64,000 bases of DNA, from NCBI GenBank assembly GCA_905116865.2, contig CAJHNH020002557.1, forward strand, positions 232,501-296,500, given 5' to 3'. A program made the position numbers and the translations under genes. Shown here in pieces: positions 21,141 through 32,836 of this stretch. The notes under the pieces were generated by a model. It saw nothing but the letters and a program-made list of their open reading frames with translations. It searched no databases and had not been told where the DNA came from. Source of the stretch: Candidula unifasciata (Eukaryota; Mollusca; Gastropoda; Stylommatophora; Geomitridae). Numbering within the stretch: the stretch's first letter is position 1; each line of letters starts with the position of its first letter.

Positions 21141-22590
21141 GACTGACTGGAGAATTCTGGGAGCAGCGTGTGTACGTCTCTACTAAGAATGCGAGAACTG
21201 GGAGTAAAGACAGACACAGTTAGACATGACAGGAGCACTGGACGCACAAGAAGTCTTGTCAACCAGTACAGACTGGCACTGTCAACCGCAGTACTCTGAT
21301 GTATATGTACTCTGATGACAACCGACCTGGCTGCTTCGAGATACCAGCTAAGTGATTTTGTGTATCTGCGTAGTATTGTTTCATTTGTATGTGCTGATGA
21401 AGGCTCAGTTGCCGCAACGTTCACGTTTTGTTTGTAATTGTTATATAGTGAAGCTTGCTAATATACTTTTCGTTCGGCTTTATATCTGTTCTTGATGTAT
21501 ATGTTGAAGGGGGGATCAGAGCGCTTATGGACGTGTCTTGAGCACCATCAAGATAACCCGACTCAAACCCCAGACAACCCAATAAACGTAGGAGGAGTCG
21601 CGCGGTACAAGAAAAGTTAACCGTCATGGTTTATGAAAACCCAACTCAGCCATACATTCACGTGGGGGGCGAACCTCCAAGAACCAACACGGGACGCCTC
21701 ATCGAGCCCTAGATATGCCTCTTTGAAAATACACCTGAAACCCTATTGAAAAACTCCAGCCCTATTGCAATCCTCAGTTCTGCATTTCACGGTTCAACGC
21801 CAGCGTCAAAAGACGAGTGGTAAGTCGAGGTCTGAAAGAAGTTATTGAAATGACGGTCAACTCAATGAGAAGCCGAGAGCAACCCGTTGCCTGTTTCAAA
21901 CGTGTCGAATTAACTTTCGCTTCAGCGAATCTTCAGTTGCCTCACAACATCGTAGCGATGTGGAGTCTTGTGTGTCCATTTTCTAACGGTGGATATGATG
22001 GCGTAGTTTCAGTGCGGGTGTGTGTATGTCAGTACGGGGCGTGCTTGTGTAAGTGTATTTATGCAGTGGTGTGTGCGTGCGCGCCTCTGTGTGGGTTAGA
22101 TTTATCGCTGGTCTCACAGAAGAGGTTGAATGGCCGGGGAACTTAAAAAACAGAACCAATAGAATACGATGAAGGAGAACATCGTGGTAATGAATACAGA
22201 GAGGATATATGGGTATAAGCTGGAGTGCACGGAGGGTGGTATGCATAACAGGGTAGAGAGCAAGAGAGGTGTCAAAGAAATTAGGCAATACATGAAAATT
22301 TACATTGCAGATAAAGAAAAAAAAAAAAGAAAGAAAATATGCAAACACGTGCAGTTAGAAAAAAGAAAGAAATGGGATATGTATTTAAATGAAGTTAGCA
22401 GAGAAATTATGCAGGGAAATACGACATTGTGGGTGAGCAACATCCGGCCTGGGGGGGGGGGGGGGTAAACGGATCACGACATGGCACTTGATGATGATGG
22501 ACTGAAGCATCATGGTCAGAAATAACTCCATTTTCCGGTGTCGGCAAAAACGAAACAAAAGCAGTGTCATACATCTATCTTCTGTGTTCT
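21141..22590. other. No recognisable gene; hammerhead-like motif at 21391-21425
   Basis: Apart from the ribozyme-like motif (see its own entry), a purine-rich stretch at 22160-22400 and a G run at 22451-22466, nothing recognisable. Confidence 0.35.
21391..21425 (+). ncRNA. Degenerate hammerhead-ribozyme-like motif
   Basis: CTGATGA followed by the stem II-like AGGC-TCAGTT-GCC and then GCAACGTT. A type I hammerhead core needs CUGANGA, stem II, GAAA. Here the first block is intact and the second has C for A. A related motif at 61003-61035 has the opposite defect. Likely a relic from a Penelope-like or retrozyme element; inference. Confidence 0.35.
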
Positions 22591-22592
22591 GC

Positions 22593-22606
22593 TTCTTCTT
22601 CTTCTT

Positions 22607-22636
<30 letters not shown>
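22593..22636. repeat. (TTC)n, tail of a minus-strand LINE
   Basis: Fourteen TTC units directly at the 3' end of the L4 copy, i.e. a (GAA)n tail on its coding strand. Confidence 0.9.
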
Positions 22637-22637
<1 letters not shown>

Positions 22638-22639
22638 AA

Positions 22640-23300
22640 GTCCATGCCGTGTGGCGTTGGTAGTCATGTCTCTCCACAGCCTTCTATCTCGTGTACTTTC
22701 AGTCAACTCTGACACAGATGATTTTCCATAGTCCATGCCGTGTGGCGTTGGTAGTCATGTCTATCCACAACCTTCTATCTCGTGCACTTTCAGTCAACTC
22801 TGATACAGATGATCTTCCATGCCATGTTGTCAGACAGTCCAGCATCTGTTCTCTCGGTCTCCCTCTGCCTCTCCTCCCCTCTAACTTTCCAACCGTCACG
22901 ATGTACTCCAGTTTTCGACTGTTTATCACATGACCAAAGAATGTAGATTTTCTCTTTCTGATGCAGGCAACTAGTTCTCTTCGTGAGTCAGTTTCTTTCC
23001 AGACGTCTTCATTATTATCTCTAATGTCCACGATATTCTAAACATTTATCTATAAAACTACATTTCAGCAGCTTCCAAATAATTTTGTAACTAATTTACT
23101 GAATGTCCATGATTCACATCCATATATCAAGATATGATTTATATAATTTTGAGAATTATCTTTCTCATCTCAACTGACAAAGAAAAATTGCATAACATAT
23201 TCTTCACTTTGTAAAATGCTGCCTTTGCTTGAGCTGTTCGACATTAAACTTCTTTATATCTTCCAGCAGATGTTTTCAGAACCCAAAGATCATAGGAATA
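22640..23300 (-). pseudogene. LINE (L4) ORF2 C-terminus, second copy
   Basis: The minus strand reads DIRDNNEDVWKETDSRRELV, RKRKSTFFGHVINSRKLEYI, GRRGRGRPREQMLDCLTTWH and ARDRRLWIDM, the RT-distal end of an RTE-like LINE. Frameshifted upstream sequence to about 23300 (YKVKNMLCNFSLS, YMDVNHGHSVN) belongs to it. The 3' ~88 bp is duplicated in tandem (22640-22725 and 22728-22815), as in the 13.8-kb copy. Confidence 0.85.
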
Positions 23301-23309
23301 TGTTGTTGA

Positions 23310-23885
23310 TTGTTCCAGTTCAAATCTCGAAATTGTCTTTACCGGCGTAATGCATCTTTCATGTCCTTACGTTCAGGATCTAAACTAATCATGGTGTCGA
23401 TACAGCCCGGAAACAACTAATGAAAATGTTGGTAAATTAATGGATGTAATCAGTAAATTTGTGGAAGAATCATGCAAGCGATATTTGTCCTTTGTTTATC
23501 AATGGAGATGAGTTAATCGATACTGGTCTTTGTTAGAATCGGTGCAACGTGCAGGTATTAGCATTTCCGATTCCAAGAAGGAGACTGCAAGTATGGCGCT
23601 TTATTTAGAGGTTTGTGAGTTACGCCCACTTCCTCTAGAAAACTACTGCTACAGTTAGACAACAGGTAATAATTCTGATTCTTTTGTTTTGATTCGACCC
23701 TAGGAAACAAACGCCCAAAGAACATTTATTATCCTACAGGGAACTGGTTGCAGGTGTCATTTGTACAGTTTTTTGTTGGTGTCTTTCATTTCATTTCGCG
23801 GTCACTAATTTTTTTTTTTTTTTACGGAAGAAAATGGGTCATACGTGGTCATGCGGGGTTCCTATCTACAGGCAGATTTCACTTA
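23310..23885. other. No recognisable gene
   Basis: Unique-looking sequence; a poly-T run at 23810-23823. No supported feature. Confidence 0.35.
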
Positions 23886-23889
23886 AGGT

Positions 23890-25651
23890 AAACTAGTCCG
23901 TATATCCATAAGAAAGACTACTCTCATATCCATAAAGTAGACTGTATATCCATAAGGAAGACTACTCTTATATCAATAATTTAGACTACTCTCTATGTCC
24001 AAAAGGAAGACTACTCTGTGTATCCATAATTTATACTACTCTGCACATCCATAAGGAAGACTACTTTGAATATCCATAAGGTAGACTACTCTATATATCC
24101 ATAAGGTAGACTACTCTGTATATACATAAGGTAGACTACTCTGTATATCCATAAGGTAGATTACTCTGTATATCCATAAGGTAGACTACTCTGTATATCC
24201 ATAAGGTAGACTACTATTATATCAATAATTTAGACTACTCTATATATCCAAAAGAAAGACTACTCTGTATATCCATAAGGTAGACTACTCTATATATCCA
24301 TAAGGTAGACTACTATATCCATAAGGTAGACTACTCTGTATATCCATAAGGTAGACTACTCCTATATCCATAAGGTAGACTACTCTGTATATCCATAAGG
24401 TAGACTACTCTGTATATCCATAAGGTAGACTACTCTGTATATCCATAAGGTAGACTACTCTGTATATCCATAAGGTAGACTACTCCTATATCCATAAGGT
24501 AGACTACTCTGTATATCCATAAGGTAGACTACTCTGTATATCCATAAGGTTGACTACTCTGTATATTCATAAGGTAGACTACTCTGTATATCCATAAGGT
24601 AGACTACTCTGTATATCCATAAGGTAGACTCCTCTGTATATCCATAAGGTAGACTACTCTGTATATCCATAAGGAAGACTACTTTGTATATCCATAAGGT
24701 AGACTACTCTGTATATCCATAAGGTAGACTACTCCTATATCCATAAGGTAGACTACTCCTATATCCATAAGGTAGACTACTCTGTATATCCATAAAGTAG
24801 ATTACTCTTATATCTATAATTTAGACTACTCTGTATATTCATAAGGTAGACTACTCCTATATCCATAAGGTAGACTACTCTGTATATCCATAAGGTAGAC
24901 TACTCCTATATCCATAAGGTAGACTACTCCTATATCCATAAGGTAGACTACTCTGTATATCCATAAGGTAGACTACTCTGTATATCCATAAGGTAGACTA
25001 CTCTGTATATCCATAAGGTAGACTACTATTATATCAATAATTTAGACTACTCTATATATCCAAAAGAAAGACTACTCTGTATATCCATAAGGTAGACTAC
25101 TCTATATATCCATAAGGTAGACTACTATATCCATAAGGTAGACTACTCTGTATATCCATAAGGTAGACTACTCCTATATCCATAAGGTAGACTACTCTGT
25201 ATATCCAGAAGGTAGACTACTCTATATATCCATAATGTAGACTACTCTGTATATCCATAAGGTAGACTACTCTGTATATCCATAAGGTAGACTACTCCTA
25301 TATCCATAAGGAAGACTACTTTGTATATCCATAAGGTAGACTACTCTGTATATCCATAAGGTAGACTACTCCTATATCCATAAGGTAGACTACTCCTATA
25401 TCCATAAGGTAGACTACTCTGTATATCCATAAAGTAAATTACTCTTATATCTATAATTTAGACTACTCTGTATATTCATAAGGTAGACTACTCCTATATC
25501 CATAAGGTAGACTACTCTGTATATCCATAAGGTAGACTACTCCTATATCCATAAGGTAGACTACTCCTATATCCATAAGGTAGACTACTCTGTATATCCA
25601 TAAAGTAGATTACTCTTATATCTATAATTTAGACTACTCTGTATATCCATA
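23890..25651. repeat. 25-bp satellite, about 70 copies (left part)
   Basis: Units TGTATATCCATAAGGTAGAC plus TACTC; a 24-bp variant has CTATATCC. Blocks of units recur in the same order (the run around 24200-24350 reappears around 25010-25170), showing duplication of larger segments. The array is broken by a SINE and a LINE and resumes at 30842-30875. Confidence 0.97.
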
Positions 25652-25903
25652 GTCGGCTCTGTGGCTAAGTCGATGCGAACGCTTCGCTTCGTAATGCCTG
25701 GATGCCAGGTTCGATCCCAGCTGCGGGCAATGCGCCTTGCGTTGGTTTCGACAGTGGTATCAAGAAAGCCGACCGTCCAGGAAGCAATGGCAAACTACTG
25801 GATGTAAATTGCCTAGAGAAACCACACAACAGCCAGGGGCTGTTAGGGTTGGTTCTGCAACGTCCTGTAAAGGATACGCAACTAAATTTTAGAAAAATTT
25901 TTA
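25652..25903 (+). mobile_element. SINE-A copy 3, complete with target duplication
   Basis: tRNA-like head: A box TGGCTAAGTCG, B box GGTTCGATCCC. Flanked by GTATATCCATA at 25641-25651 and 25904-25914, which is satellite sequence, so it inserted into the 25-bp array. Length 252 bp. The best preserved member of the family. Confidence 0.93.
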
Positions 25904-25963
25904 GTATATCCATAAGGAAGACTATTCTTCTTCTTCCTCTTTCGTTCGCATGAAATAAATTGT

Positions 25964-27110
25964 CTATATCAGCATAGCCGTCTCTGGTATGAATTTCACT
26001 GTCTTTTGTAATTCACTAAGCGGCCCGTAAAGTTTGAATTCCACAAGTGTCTCTTTTGGCCAAATGTTTTGCCTGAAAGCGTTGAATCTGGGACAGTCTT
26101 GAAGGATGTGATCTGTTGTTTCAGGTGCCAGTCCACAAGAACACATGGCTGATTGGCCAATCTTAAATTTCTTGTACATGTGGCAGCGAAGTCGATTGTG
26201 GCCTGTTCTAAGGCGAAGGATAATGACTTGCTCTGGTCTGTCCATAATATGGTAATCATCTTGTGCCAGTTTCGGTGGCATTCTGATTGATTTGTTCATT
26301 CTCTTCTTCTGTTGATAAGAGACTGGTATGTCAGGTTGTTCTTCAGTTGCACCTTCCTTAGCTAGTTTATCAGCTCTTTCGTTTCCGGGAACTCCCCAGT
26401 GGGAAGGTATCCACTGCATTACTAAATTACAACGGTTGCCTAGTTCGGATAATAGTGTCCGTATGCTTGGTAATTTTCAGACTGGAGTGACTGAAGTACC
26501 GCTTTTGCATCTGTCAGGAATACCACTGGTTGCGAAAAATACCCTGTATTTAGTAGTTTCTCTACCGCTATCTTGATGGCTTGAACTTCTGCATCATAGT
26601 TGTGACAGTGCTTTCCCGTTGGTATTTTGGCTGCATCCCTGGTATTATTAGGATACTCAATGTACACTCCTGCACCTCCGTTTCTGCTGACCCATCTGTG
26701 AAAACACGGACCCAAAGATTATGTGGGTATTCATCATCAAGTAGACTGAGGGTGGCTGTTTTGCGCTGCACACTGTTTTGTTCTTCCTTGTCAAATACCC
26801 CTTTCACTTCAGTCTTGATGTGTATTGGAAACTTATACTCCTCTCTCCAGGGGGTCCGTTCTGGGACAGCATTTAAGGATCTATCAGTTGCAGGTAAATC
26901 AGTCGTTTGTCTGCCGAGCCGTTTGGCCTGGTGGATAAAACGACTTCTCTTTAGTCGTCCCAAAGCTAGATTTTGGAATCTTTCATTCATGGGGTGACTG
27001 GGCATACTAAGAAACTTTTCTGCTTGTAAAAGCATCTTGGTGTCTCTGCGTTCACTCAGTGCTTGGGTCATCCCCATTTTCTCCATCACAGCTATAGGTG
27101 TTGATTTCAT
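25964..27110 (-). pseudogene. LINE RNase H and Cys/His C-terminal region, frameshifted
   Basis: Three overlapping minus-strand frames together spell an RNase H: TDGSAE (Asp), DAEVQAIKIA (Glu), LTDAKAV (Asp) and WIPSHWGVPGNERADKLA (His/Asp), then a C-x-C-G...H...C knuckle and a final stop near 25964. The remainder upstream (AVMEKMGMTQALSERRDTK, LGRLKRSRFIHQAKRLGRQT) is the RT-connection region. Confidence 0.88.
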
Positions 27111-27350
27111 ACTGCCTGTGGTAACTCTGAGAGCTTAATTTTGCACTTTGTCTAATTCTTGCAATGTGGTTGATCCGTATTCAAGATGTGGTTGAACACT
27201 TTGTTGGTAAACTTTCCTAAGTATTTTCCCGCTAGCATCCTATGTGGTTCCACTTAGTTTTCTCCGAATGGCTACCCTCCTTCTGGCTTTGGTTGCTGCC
27301 CTGTTGATGTGTTTTCTCCATGTTAACCTATCATCAAACGTTACTTAGAG

Positions 27351-28241
27351 CTATGTGGGCTCCTTATCCTCTCTCAGGGGTACTCCATTTATGTGTATGA
27401 CGCCTGATTTTTGTTTAGGACAAAGGGTAAAGAGGGTGGTGCTGCATTTGCCTTTGTTGATGCTGACACACCATTTGTTGGCCCATTCAGCCATTGCATC
27501 TATGGCTATTTGTAGCAGTCTGGTGGCTACTGTTGCATGTTCATTTGTACACCAGAGTACCAAGTCATCAGCATACATTGCAGCTTTAATTCCATGGGGT
27601 AGTTCAGAAAGCAGGTCATTGATACAGACTAGGAAGAGTGTGGGGGACAGGACACCTCCTTGTGGGACGCCATGGCGCAGCAAAACTTCCTTACTCTTAG
27701 GTCCATCTATCTGTACTGGGGATCTTCTGTTATACAAGTAGGCTTTCACCCATTTGTACATACTCCCATTCACCCTGCAGTCTCTCAGTTTCTTCAGTAG
27801 ACCTTCTTTCCAGACCTTGTCAACGGCTTTCTTCAGATCTATCAATGCCGTTAGCACTAGCTTCTTTTCCTGGAAGGCATCCTCAATTTTTTGCGAAAGG
27901 TAAGTTGTCTGGTCTTCTGTGGAGTAGCACTGTCTAAATCCTGCCTGCTGCGGCATGAAAATGTTTTCACTTTCCAAGTACCATTGGAGTCTAAGGTTGA
28001 CAATACGTTCCATTGTTTTACAGAGGCAGCTGGTAAGACTGATCGGTCTATAGCTAGAGGCATCAGAACTGTCCTTTCCTGGTTTAAGCAGAGGTATTGT
28101 AATTGCTTCTCTCCATATCTGAGGAACTTTGCCACTGGCCCAACAATGATTAAAGATCTGTAGCAGCTTTATTTTGGCAGTTGTTCCAAGGTTCTTGATC
28201 ATTTCGTTGGTGATACCATAAATTCCAGGTGATTTTCTCAT
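27351..28241 (-). pseudogene. LINE reverse transcriptase domain (Jockey/I-like)
   Basis: Open for 296 codons on the minus strand, from RKSPGIYGITNEMIKNLG to a stop after REDKEPT. RT motifs in order: SSYRPISLTSCLCKTMERIV, QAGFR, ALIDLKKAVDKVW (first catalytic Asp), HGVPQGGVLSPTLF, AAMYADDLVLW with YADD at 27564-27575, and MAEWANKWCVSINKGKC. The open frame continues upstream of its first Met towards the MITE. Confidence 0.93.
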
Positions 28242-28375
28242 TCTCAGCTTTGATATTGCTAGCTCTAACTCGCTAGATGTAAATGCTGCTACCAGTGTCT
28301 CAGGAATTATAGCATTTTGTCTTGTATGTTGTTTGTTTTCTTGAACCTCTCGCTGTTTCTCTGGGCTGACATTAA

Positions 28376-29100
28376 GGGGTCACTACACGGCATTTTTTCC
28401 AATTTATGACAAAAATATCACTTTTTCAATGTGTTCGTTTTTGTAAAGTTCAGCATTTGTAGAATAGATTACACACAAAATGTATGTCATTTGTAAACAA
28501 TTTAGTTTTAAAAAGTTAATACTTAAGGCACCACCCCATTCACTTTTTAAGATTAAAAAAAAAGTTTAAAAGTCAGTTTTCTCACATCTCTATATTTCTG
28601 TTTGTTGTGTGTGTGAAATCCTAAGATCTCAGCTAATATACAGACTAGAAACATGAAATTTGGTATGGATACTCCTTAAACAATAGTATAGGACTAGTCT
28701 TTTTAAAAGTTGATTTTATAAAGTTTTTGTTTTTAAAAATTTGATTATTGTCTTATGATGCAAGATTTTTTTGACTTTATCAATAAACCTACATTTTAAA
28801 ATTCTATGAAAAATATTTAAAAACATTTTTAAAGTAAATAAACAACAGCTGTACCTCTAAATGGGATCAAAGGTCATGAATCTATCATCTATTGTTTAAT
28901 AGGTAAGTTTGTTCTTGAAATTTTAGGATTCTAAGTACATGTTGTTTTTCCCCCAAGATGGCGGCTATTGCCACGAAAACGATGACTTTTTTACACTTAA
29001 AGTATGTAAATGTAATAACATGTATACCTTTAAATGGCCATTATAAAATAATTGCTCTAACTCTGTAAATAAAAAAAAAATATTTTGGCGTAGTGACCCC
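28376..29100. mobile_element. 725-bp MITE with TTAA target sites
   Basis: Flanked by TTAA at 28372-28375 and 29101-29104, with terminal inverted repeats GGGGTCACTAC (11 bp perfect, then imperfect A/T-rich extension). TTAA duplications are the signature of piggyBac-type transposition. The interior is AT-rich, without a transposase. It sits in the LINE ORF between ADYFAEDSN and NVSPEKQRE, which read continuously when it is ignored. Confidence 0.93.
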
Positions 29101-29147
29101 TTAATGTTGCTGTCTTCTGCAAAATAATCTGCAATGTGGACAGGTGC

Positions 29148-30593
29148 CTATTTTCTTGTTAGGATGGCTCCCTCTTTGCATAGTGCAAAATTACCATTTC
29201 TTTCTGTATTCTCATCATTAATTTGCTTAATTAACCTCCACAACTTCCTTGTGTCTCTTTCAAAGTTTAGAGACTTTGTCTTTTCCTGCCAGCTTGTCCG
29301 TCTAGCCTGCAGTTTGGCTCTTTGGAGTTTGGCCTTTGAATGTTGGTAGTTGTTAAACTGCTCCTGACAAGGTCTGGTCTCAGCTTGTTTTCTTTCTGTT
29401 TCCATATTGTTGTGCAGTTGCTCCAGATCGCAATTCCAGTACGGTTTGTACTGTTTACGCGCACCTCTTGGAACTTCTTCTAGGGCTGCCTGCAGTATGT
29501 ATTTGCTCAACTCTTGGACTACTTTTTCTACGTCGTTATCTGTGTTCAGATTTTCCAGCAGAACATTTGTGCGAAGCTGATACAACTTCCAGTCTGCCTT
29601 CTTAAAATTCTACCTTGGCAGTGTGCTGCTCTCTCTCTTACAGACTGGCTTTCGATAGTTAGAAAGACTGGCCGGTGGTCACTGCCTCCTAGTTGCTTCC
29701 CAACAGTTCTGGTAACATTCAGTTCCATGTCTGGTGAGTGAAAGGCTAGGTCTGGTGTCGAGGTGGTATGCCATGCTCTAGAGTAGAAGGTTGGTGGGTC
29801 GGTTGGCTTATTCACGAGGATGAACCTATTCTCATCCTGCCAGTCCTCTAGTTTCTCTCCTCTCTGGTCCATATGATCATAGCCCCAACTTTGGGAGTGG
29901 CTATTAAAATCCCCACAAATGATCATTTTTTTTCATTTAATAGTACTGTATCCAGTGCCTGAGGGCGGTCGCTCGGACAGTAATAGTTGGTCAGATGTAA
30001 ATCTGTATTTTCTAACTTGAGCTCAAGAGTTTGATACTCAGCACCTTCCATGTATGTTTCAATCCGGCCCGCAAGGATGTTATTTTTGACCAGGGTAAGA
30101 ATTCCACCTTTTCTCTGTCTTTGCGGTCAGATCGGAAACACTGGTAGCCTCTGACCTTGAAGGCCATATCTTGTTTGAGATACGTCTCTTGAAGGCAGTT
30201 TACATGTATATTCTCTTCGTTCAAGACGTTTTTTAATTCTAATTTCTTAGTATTTACTCCCTCCGTGTTCCAGTGCATTATTTTAAGGCTAGCTGTATTT
30301 TCTGCTTTTCTGGTTCTACGGGGCATTAGGGGGAGGCTTCGAGTATTTGAAGCTGGACTCTTTCTTCTTGTCGTAGGCCGGTAAATCGAACCACGTGTAC
30401 GTGAGTGGGTCGCATGGTGGAAATCAAACTTATTTGCAGATATATTTCCCTGTTGCGTTTGTGCGTGGCATCTTGATTGCTGTGGTGCGCCTCCTGGCTG
30501 GTTGCCTCCCACTTCAGCACCTTGTTTTGCTAGAGTAGACTGGGGTCTTACCCATGGACTCCCATGTTTATAATGGGAGCGTGGCTCCAACAT
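29148..30593 (-). pseudogene. LINE APE-type endonuclease and linker, frameshifted
   Basis: The first minus-strand frame (30012-30593) starts with a basic Gln/Arg-rich leader and enters the endonuclease at LKIMHWNTEGV. A shift leads to 29546-29926 with GDFNSH and SDHRPV, the metal-binding and catalytic Asp/His motifs of APE nucleases. A further frame 29148-29585 is the helical linker (KPYWNCDLEQL, TKSLNFERDTRKLWRLIKQI). These are pieces of one ancestral ORF. Confidence 0.88.
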
Positions 30594-30841
30594 GGTTACA
30601 TTATCGATATTAGGACACGGCCACCGCCGTGGCTATTTTTAATTTCGTTATAACACCCCTAAACCACATAATACTTGTATCCACGAACAAGAAAATATCC
30701 ATCGTCAATGAATTAGTAATAATCGCACTCTGTTATCAAAAGAAAAACACCGATTATGTGAACATTTTAAAATATAATCGCGTGTCGCCATAAACACGTC
30801 TTCACGCTGCCATTTCTAAACCGGAAGTCGAAGACTATTCT

Positions 30842-30880
30842 GTATATCCATAAGGTATACTACTCTTATATCCACTCTAT
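30842..30880. repeat. 25-bp satellite remnant right of the LINE
   Basis: TGTATATCCATAAGGTATAC plus TACTCTTATATCC continues the array interrupted at 25928. Confidence 0.9.
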
Positions 30881-31494
30881 CTGTCTTTCTGGTTTTTTTT
30901 TTTTTTCCTTGGTTCAAATGTTTCTCTCTCTGTCTTTCTGTTGCTATATTTTTTCTTTCTTCAATCCTTTATGCGCCTCTCTTTTTGATGTTCGTTTCTC
31001 CCCCCCCCCCTCTCCCCCCACACCCACTCTCTCGCCCCCGACTCTCGATGGACAAACACACGTACAGATAGTGAGCACCACGTAGCGAGAGAAATAGACC
31101 ATCACCTACATGGTCCAGTGGGTAGAGTAGAGCCGCAGGAGATCGTTGTTTCCGTGATGAAAGGCCCAACACTCGGGTACCCGAGAACCATATTTCCGGC
31201 AACTCTTCAACACTGGAAAACAATTTCCCCACTTGACAAGAGATTTCCGTTCTGTGTTTCGTAGTCGGGCACCGCCATGTTGTTGTGAACTGCGAGCCAT
31301 AGGAAAGTATTTGTTAGCACACGCACTCCCTAGCTCCTTGGTTACCTGTTCGAAACCCTTTCCAAACAATAGATGGCTTTAAAATGACATGGTTCTAAGT
31401 CCGCATAAATTCGGTGCCAAGTAATGTTGTTGGAAGTAAAGGGTGCACGAACTATATTGAGTACATCACTCGCCCATTGCCATTTGGTCTGAAT
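30881..31494. other. No recognisable gene
   Basis: Contains a T run (30892-30906), a C run (31001-31010) and otherwise unique-looking sequence. No supported exon or RNA gene. Confidence 0.35.
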
Positions 31495-32111
31495 CAGTGT
31501 TCTTCAAACCGTGGGCCGTCCAAGGGCCGGCCAAAATTTCTACCTAAACATGCAACGGGCATGGTAGGTAGTTTTTTTCTCTTTCAGGATTGCAGTATAT
31601 GGTGTAGTAACAGCTCAGCTATAAGAATCAAAAGATGTCACATCCGCTGAAAATTGTAATTTTGTGACATCCGATTTAACAATTTCACTGTTGTCTACAT
31701 TAGTTTTGAGAGAACTAAACAGGCTCCAGGGGACCAAGAGGTGAGGAAAAGACGCTGGCGTCGGATAGGACACACACTGAGAAAACAGGAGAACAGCATA
31801 ACTAGAATGTCTCTGCACTGGAGCCCACAGGGGTATAGGAATAAAGGAAGGCCAAAAAACACATGGAGAAGAGAGCTGGAGAATGAAGTTAGAAAGATGG
31901 GGAGGACATGGGGAGAGCTCCATGCAATGGCGAAGGATAGAACGACTTGGCGTGAGTTGGTAGAGGGCCTATGCTCTATTGGGGGATATAAGGGCAGAAG
32001 AAGAAGAGACATTAGTTTTTGTTTCTGTGTTTGTTTAACTGAGAGGCGGGCTAGAAAACAATGTTCCCTGTTTTGGCGGGGCCGCCGATGTAAGGAGGTT
32101 GAAGAACACTA
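31495..32111. mobile_element. Possible hAT-like MITE hosting a LINE fragment
   Basis: CAGTGTTCTTCAAACCGTGG at 31495 and TTGAAGAACACTA at 32099-32111 are near-perfect inverted repeats of 12-13 bp. GGGCCGTCCAAGGGCCGG is typical of hAT MITEs. A LINE L3 end lies between. The 8-bp flanks do not clearly match, so this is tentative. Confidence 0.45.
31680..32015 (+). pseudogene. LINE (L3) ORF2 C-terminus
   Basis: An open + frame reads RKRRWRRIGHTLRKQENS, RMSLHWSPQGYRNKGRPKNT, WRRELENEVRKMGRTWGELH and AKDRTTWRELVEGLCSIGGY, the characteristic end of an RTE-like LINE common in invertebrates. Upstream GERTKQ-like sequence gives the 5' boundary near 31690. The second copy at 8400-8720 is older. Confidence 0.87.
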
Positions 32112-32224
32112 GCTCAAAGTATGGGATACGTGCCATTTACGCCCATGTCTTGCAAGGAAAAAATGATCCTTTAGGGCAATTGGAGGCGTTGTTTGTTGGA
32201 TAATCACAGCCTTGTAGAGATGTG

Positions 32225-32345
32225 AGAATGGTACTGTTCTATCTTATAGATATACAGTCTACATTATGATATACATATTATTCTACCCTGTGGATATAGT
32301 CTACATTTTTTATACACAGAATAGTCTACCTTATAGATGTACAAA
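32225..32345. repeat. Decayed inverted copies of the 25-bp satellite
   Basis: GAATAGTCTACCTTATAGAT and four weaker matches resemble the reverse complement of the 25-bp unit (GAGTAGTCTACCTTATGGAT). A diverged satellite fragment in opposite orientation, about 1.4 kb from the main array. Confidence 0.6.
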
Positions 32346-32770
32346 TAGAGTACTAAAATGTTACACAGAACCTGTTCTGCTTTATGGCAGCGAATCTTGG
32401 AATGTCAGTGGACATATTAAGAAGAATTTGGAAGCAACAGAGATGTGGTTTTTGAGACGAATGTTACGAATACCTTGGACGGCCAGATTAACTAAGAACG
32501 ATTCCTTGAAAGAAGCAAATGAAAGTAGATCTCTGTATACAACAATAAGAAAGAAACAAACACTGTTCTTTGTCACATTGAGACAACTGGAAAGATCAGT
32601 GGGAAAAGGGGTAGAGGCAGACCAAGAGAGACGATGATGGATGGGCTGAAACGGTGGCATGGAGGGATATCATCAAGAGAGCTGTTCCAGAACCAGGGAT
32701 CGTGATCTGTGGAGACGCATGAGCGCCTACACCAGTTGGCATGGCACATGATGATGATGATGTTGTGTTT
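32340..32770 (+). pseudogene. RTE-like LINE, RT-distal end
   Basis: The + frame reads VLKCYTEPVLLYGSESWNVS, LEATEMWFLRRMLRIPWTAR, then shifts to RGRPRETMMDGLKRWHGGIS and ends near HQLAWHMMMM with an (ATG)n tail at 32749-32762. Palm motifs are absent, so it is 5' truncated. A short-repeat tail is expected of RTE-type insertions. Confidence 0.85.
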
Positions 32771-32836
32771 CCATGGTTGGAGACCACTGTACTAGAGGAT
32801 CATGAAGTTGTTAAACGTATTTATTATCCTCTCTTC

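Larger units (their letters stand above)
25929..30829 (-). mobile_element. Near full-length LINE with endonuclease, RT and RNase H
   Basis: A 4.9-kb minus-strand non-LTR element flanked by a 12-bp target duplication GAAGACTATTCT (25917-25928 and 30830-30841). From its 5' end: a short leader, an APE endonuclease (LKIMHWNTEGV, IHVNCLQETYL, IICGDFNSHSQSWG, GGSDHRPVFL), a linker, RT (fragment 27351-28241), RNase H (VRVFTDGSAE, NYDAEVQAI, FLTDAKAVL, WIPSHWGVPGNERADKLA) and a Cys/His tail (CSCGLAPETTDHILQDCP). The coding strand ends in a short (GAA)n. Frameshifts and stops separate the domains, so it is dead. The domain order fits I/Jockey-group LINEs with RNase H; the exact clade is not resolved. 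No separate ORF1 is visible. Confidence 0.92.

Noticed and set aside
27351..28241. A working reverse transcriptase gene
   Set aside because: The catalytic YADD is intact, but the ORF is separated from endonuclease and RNase H by frameshifts, stops and an inserted MITE.
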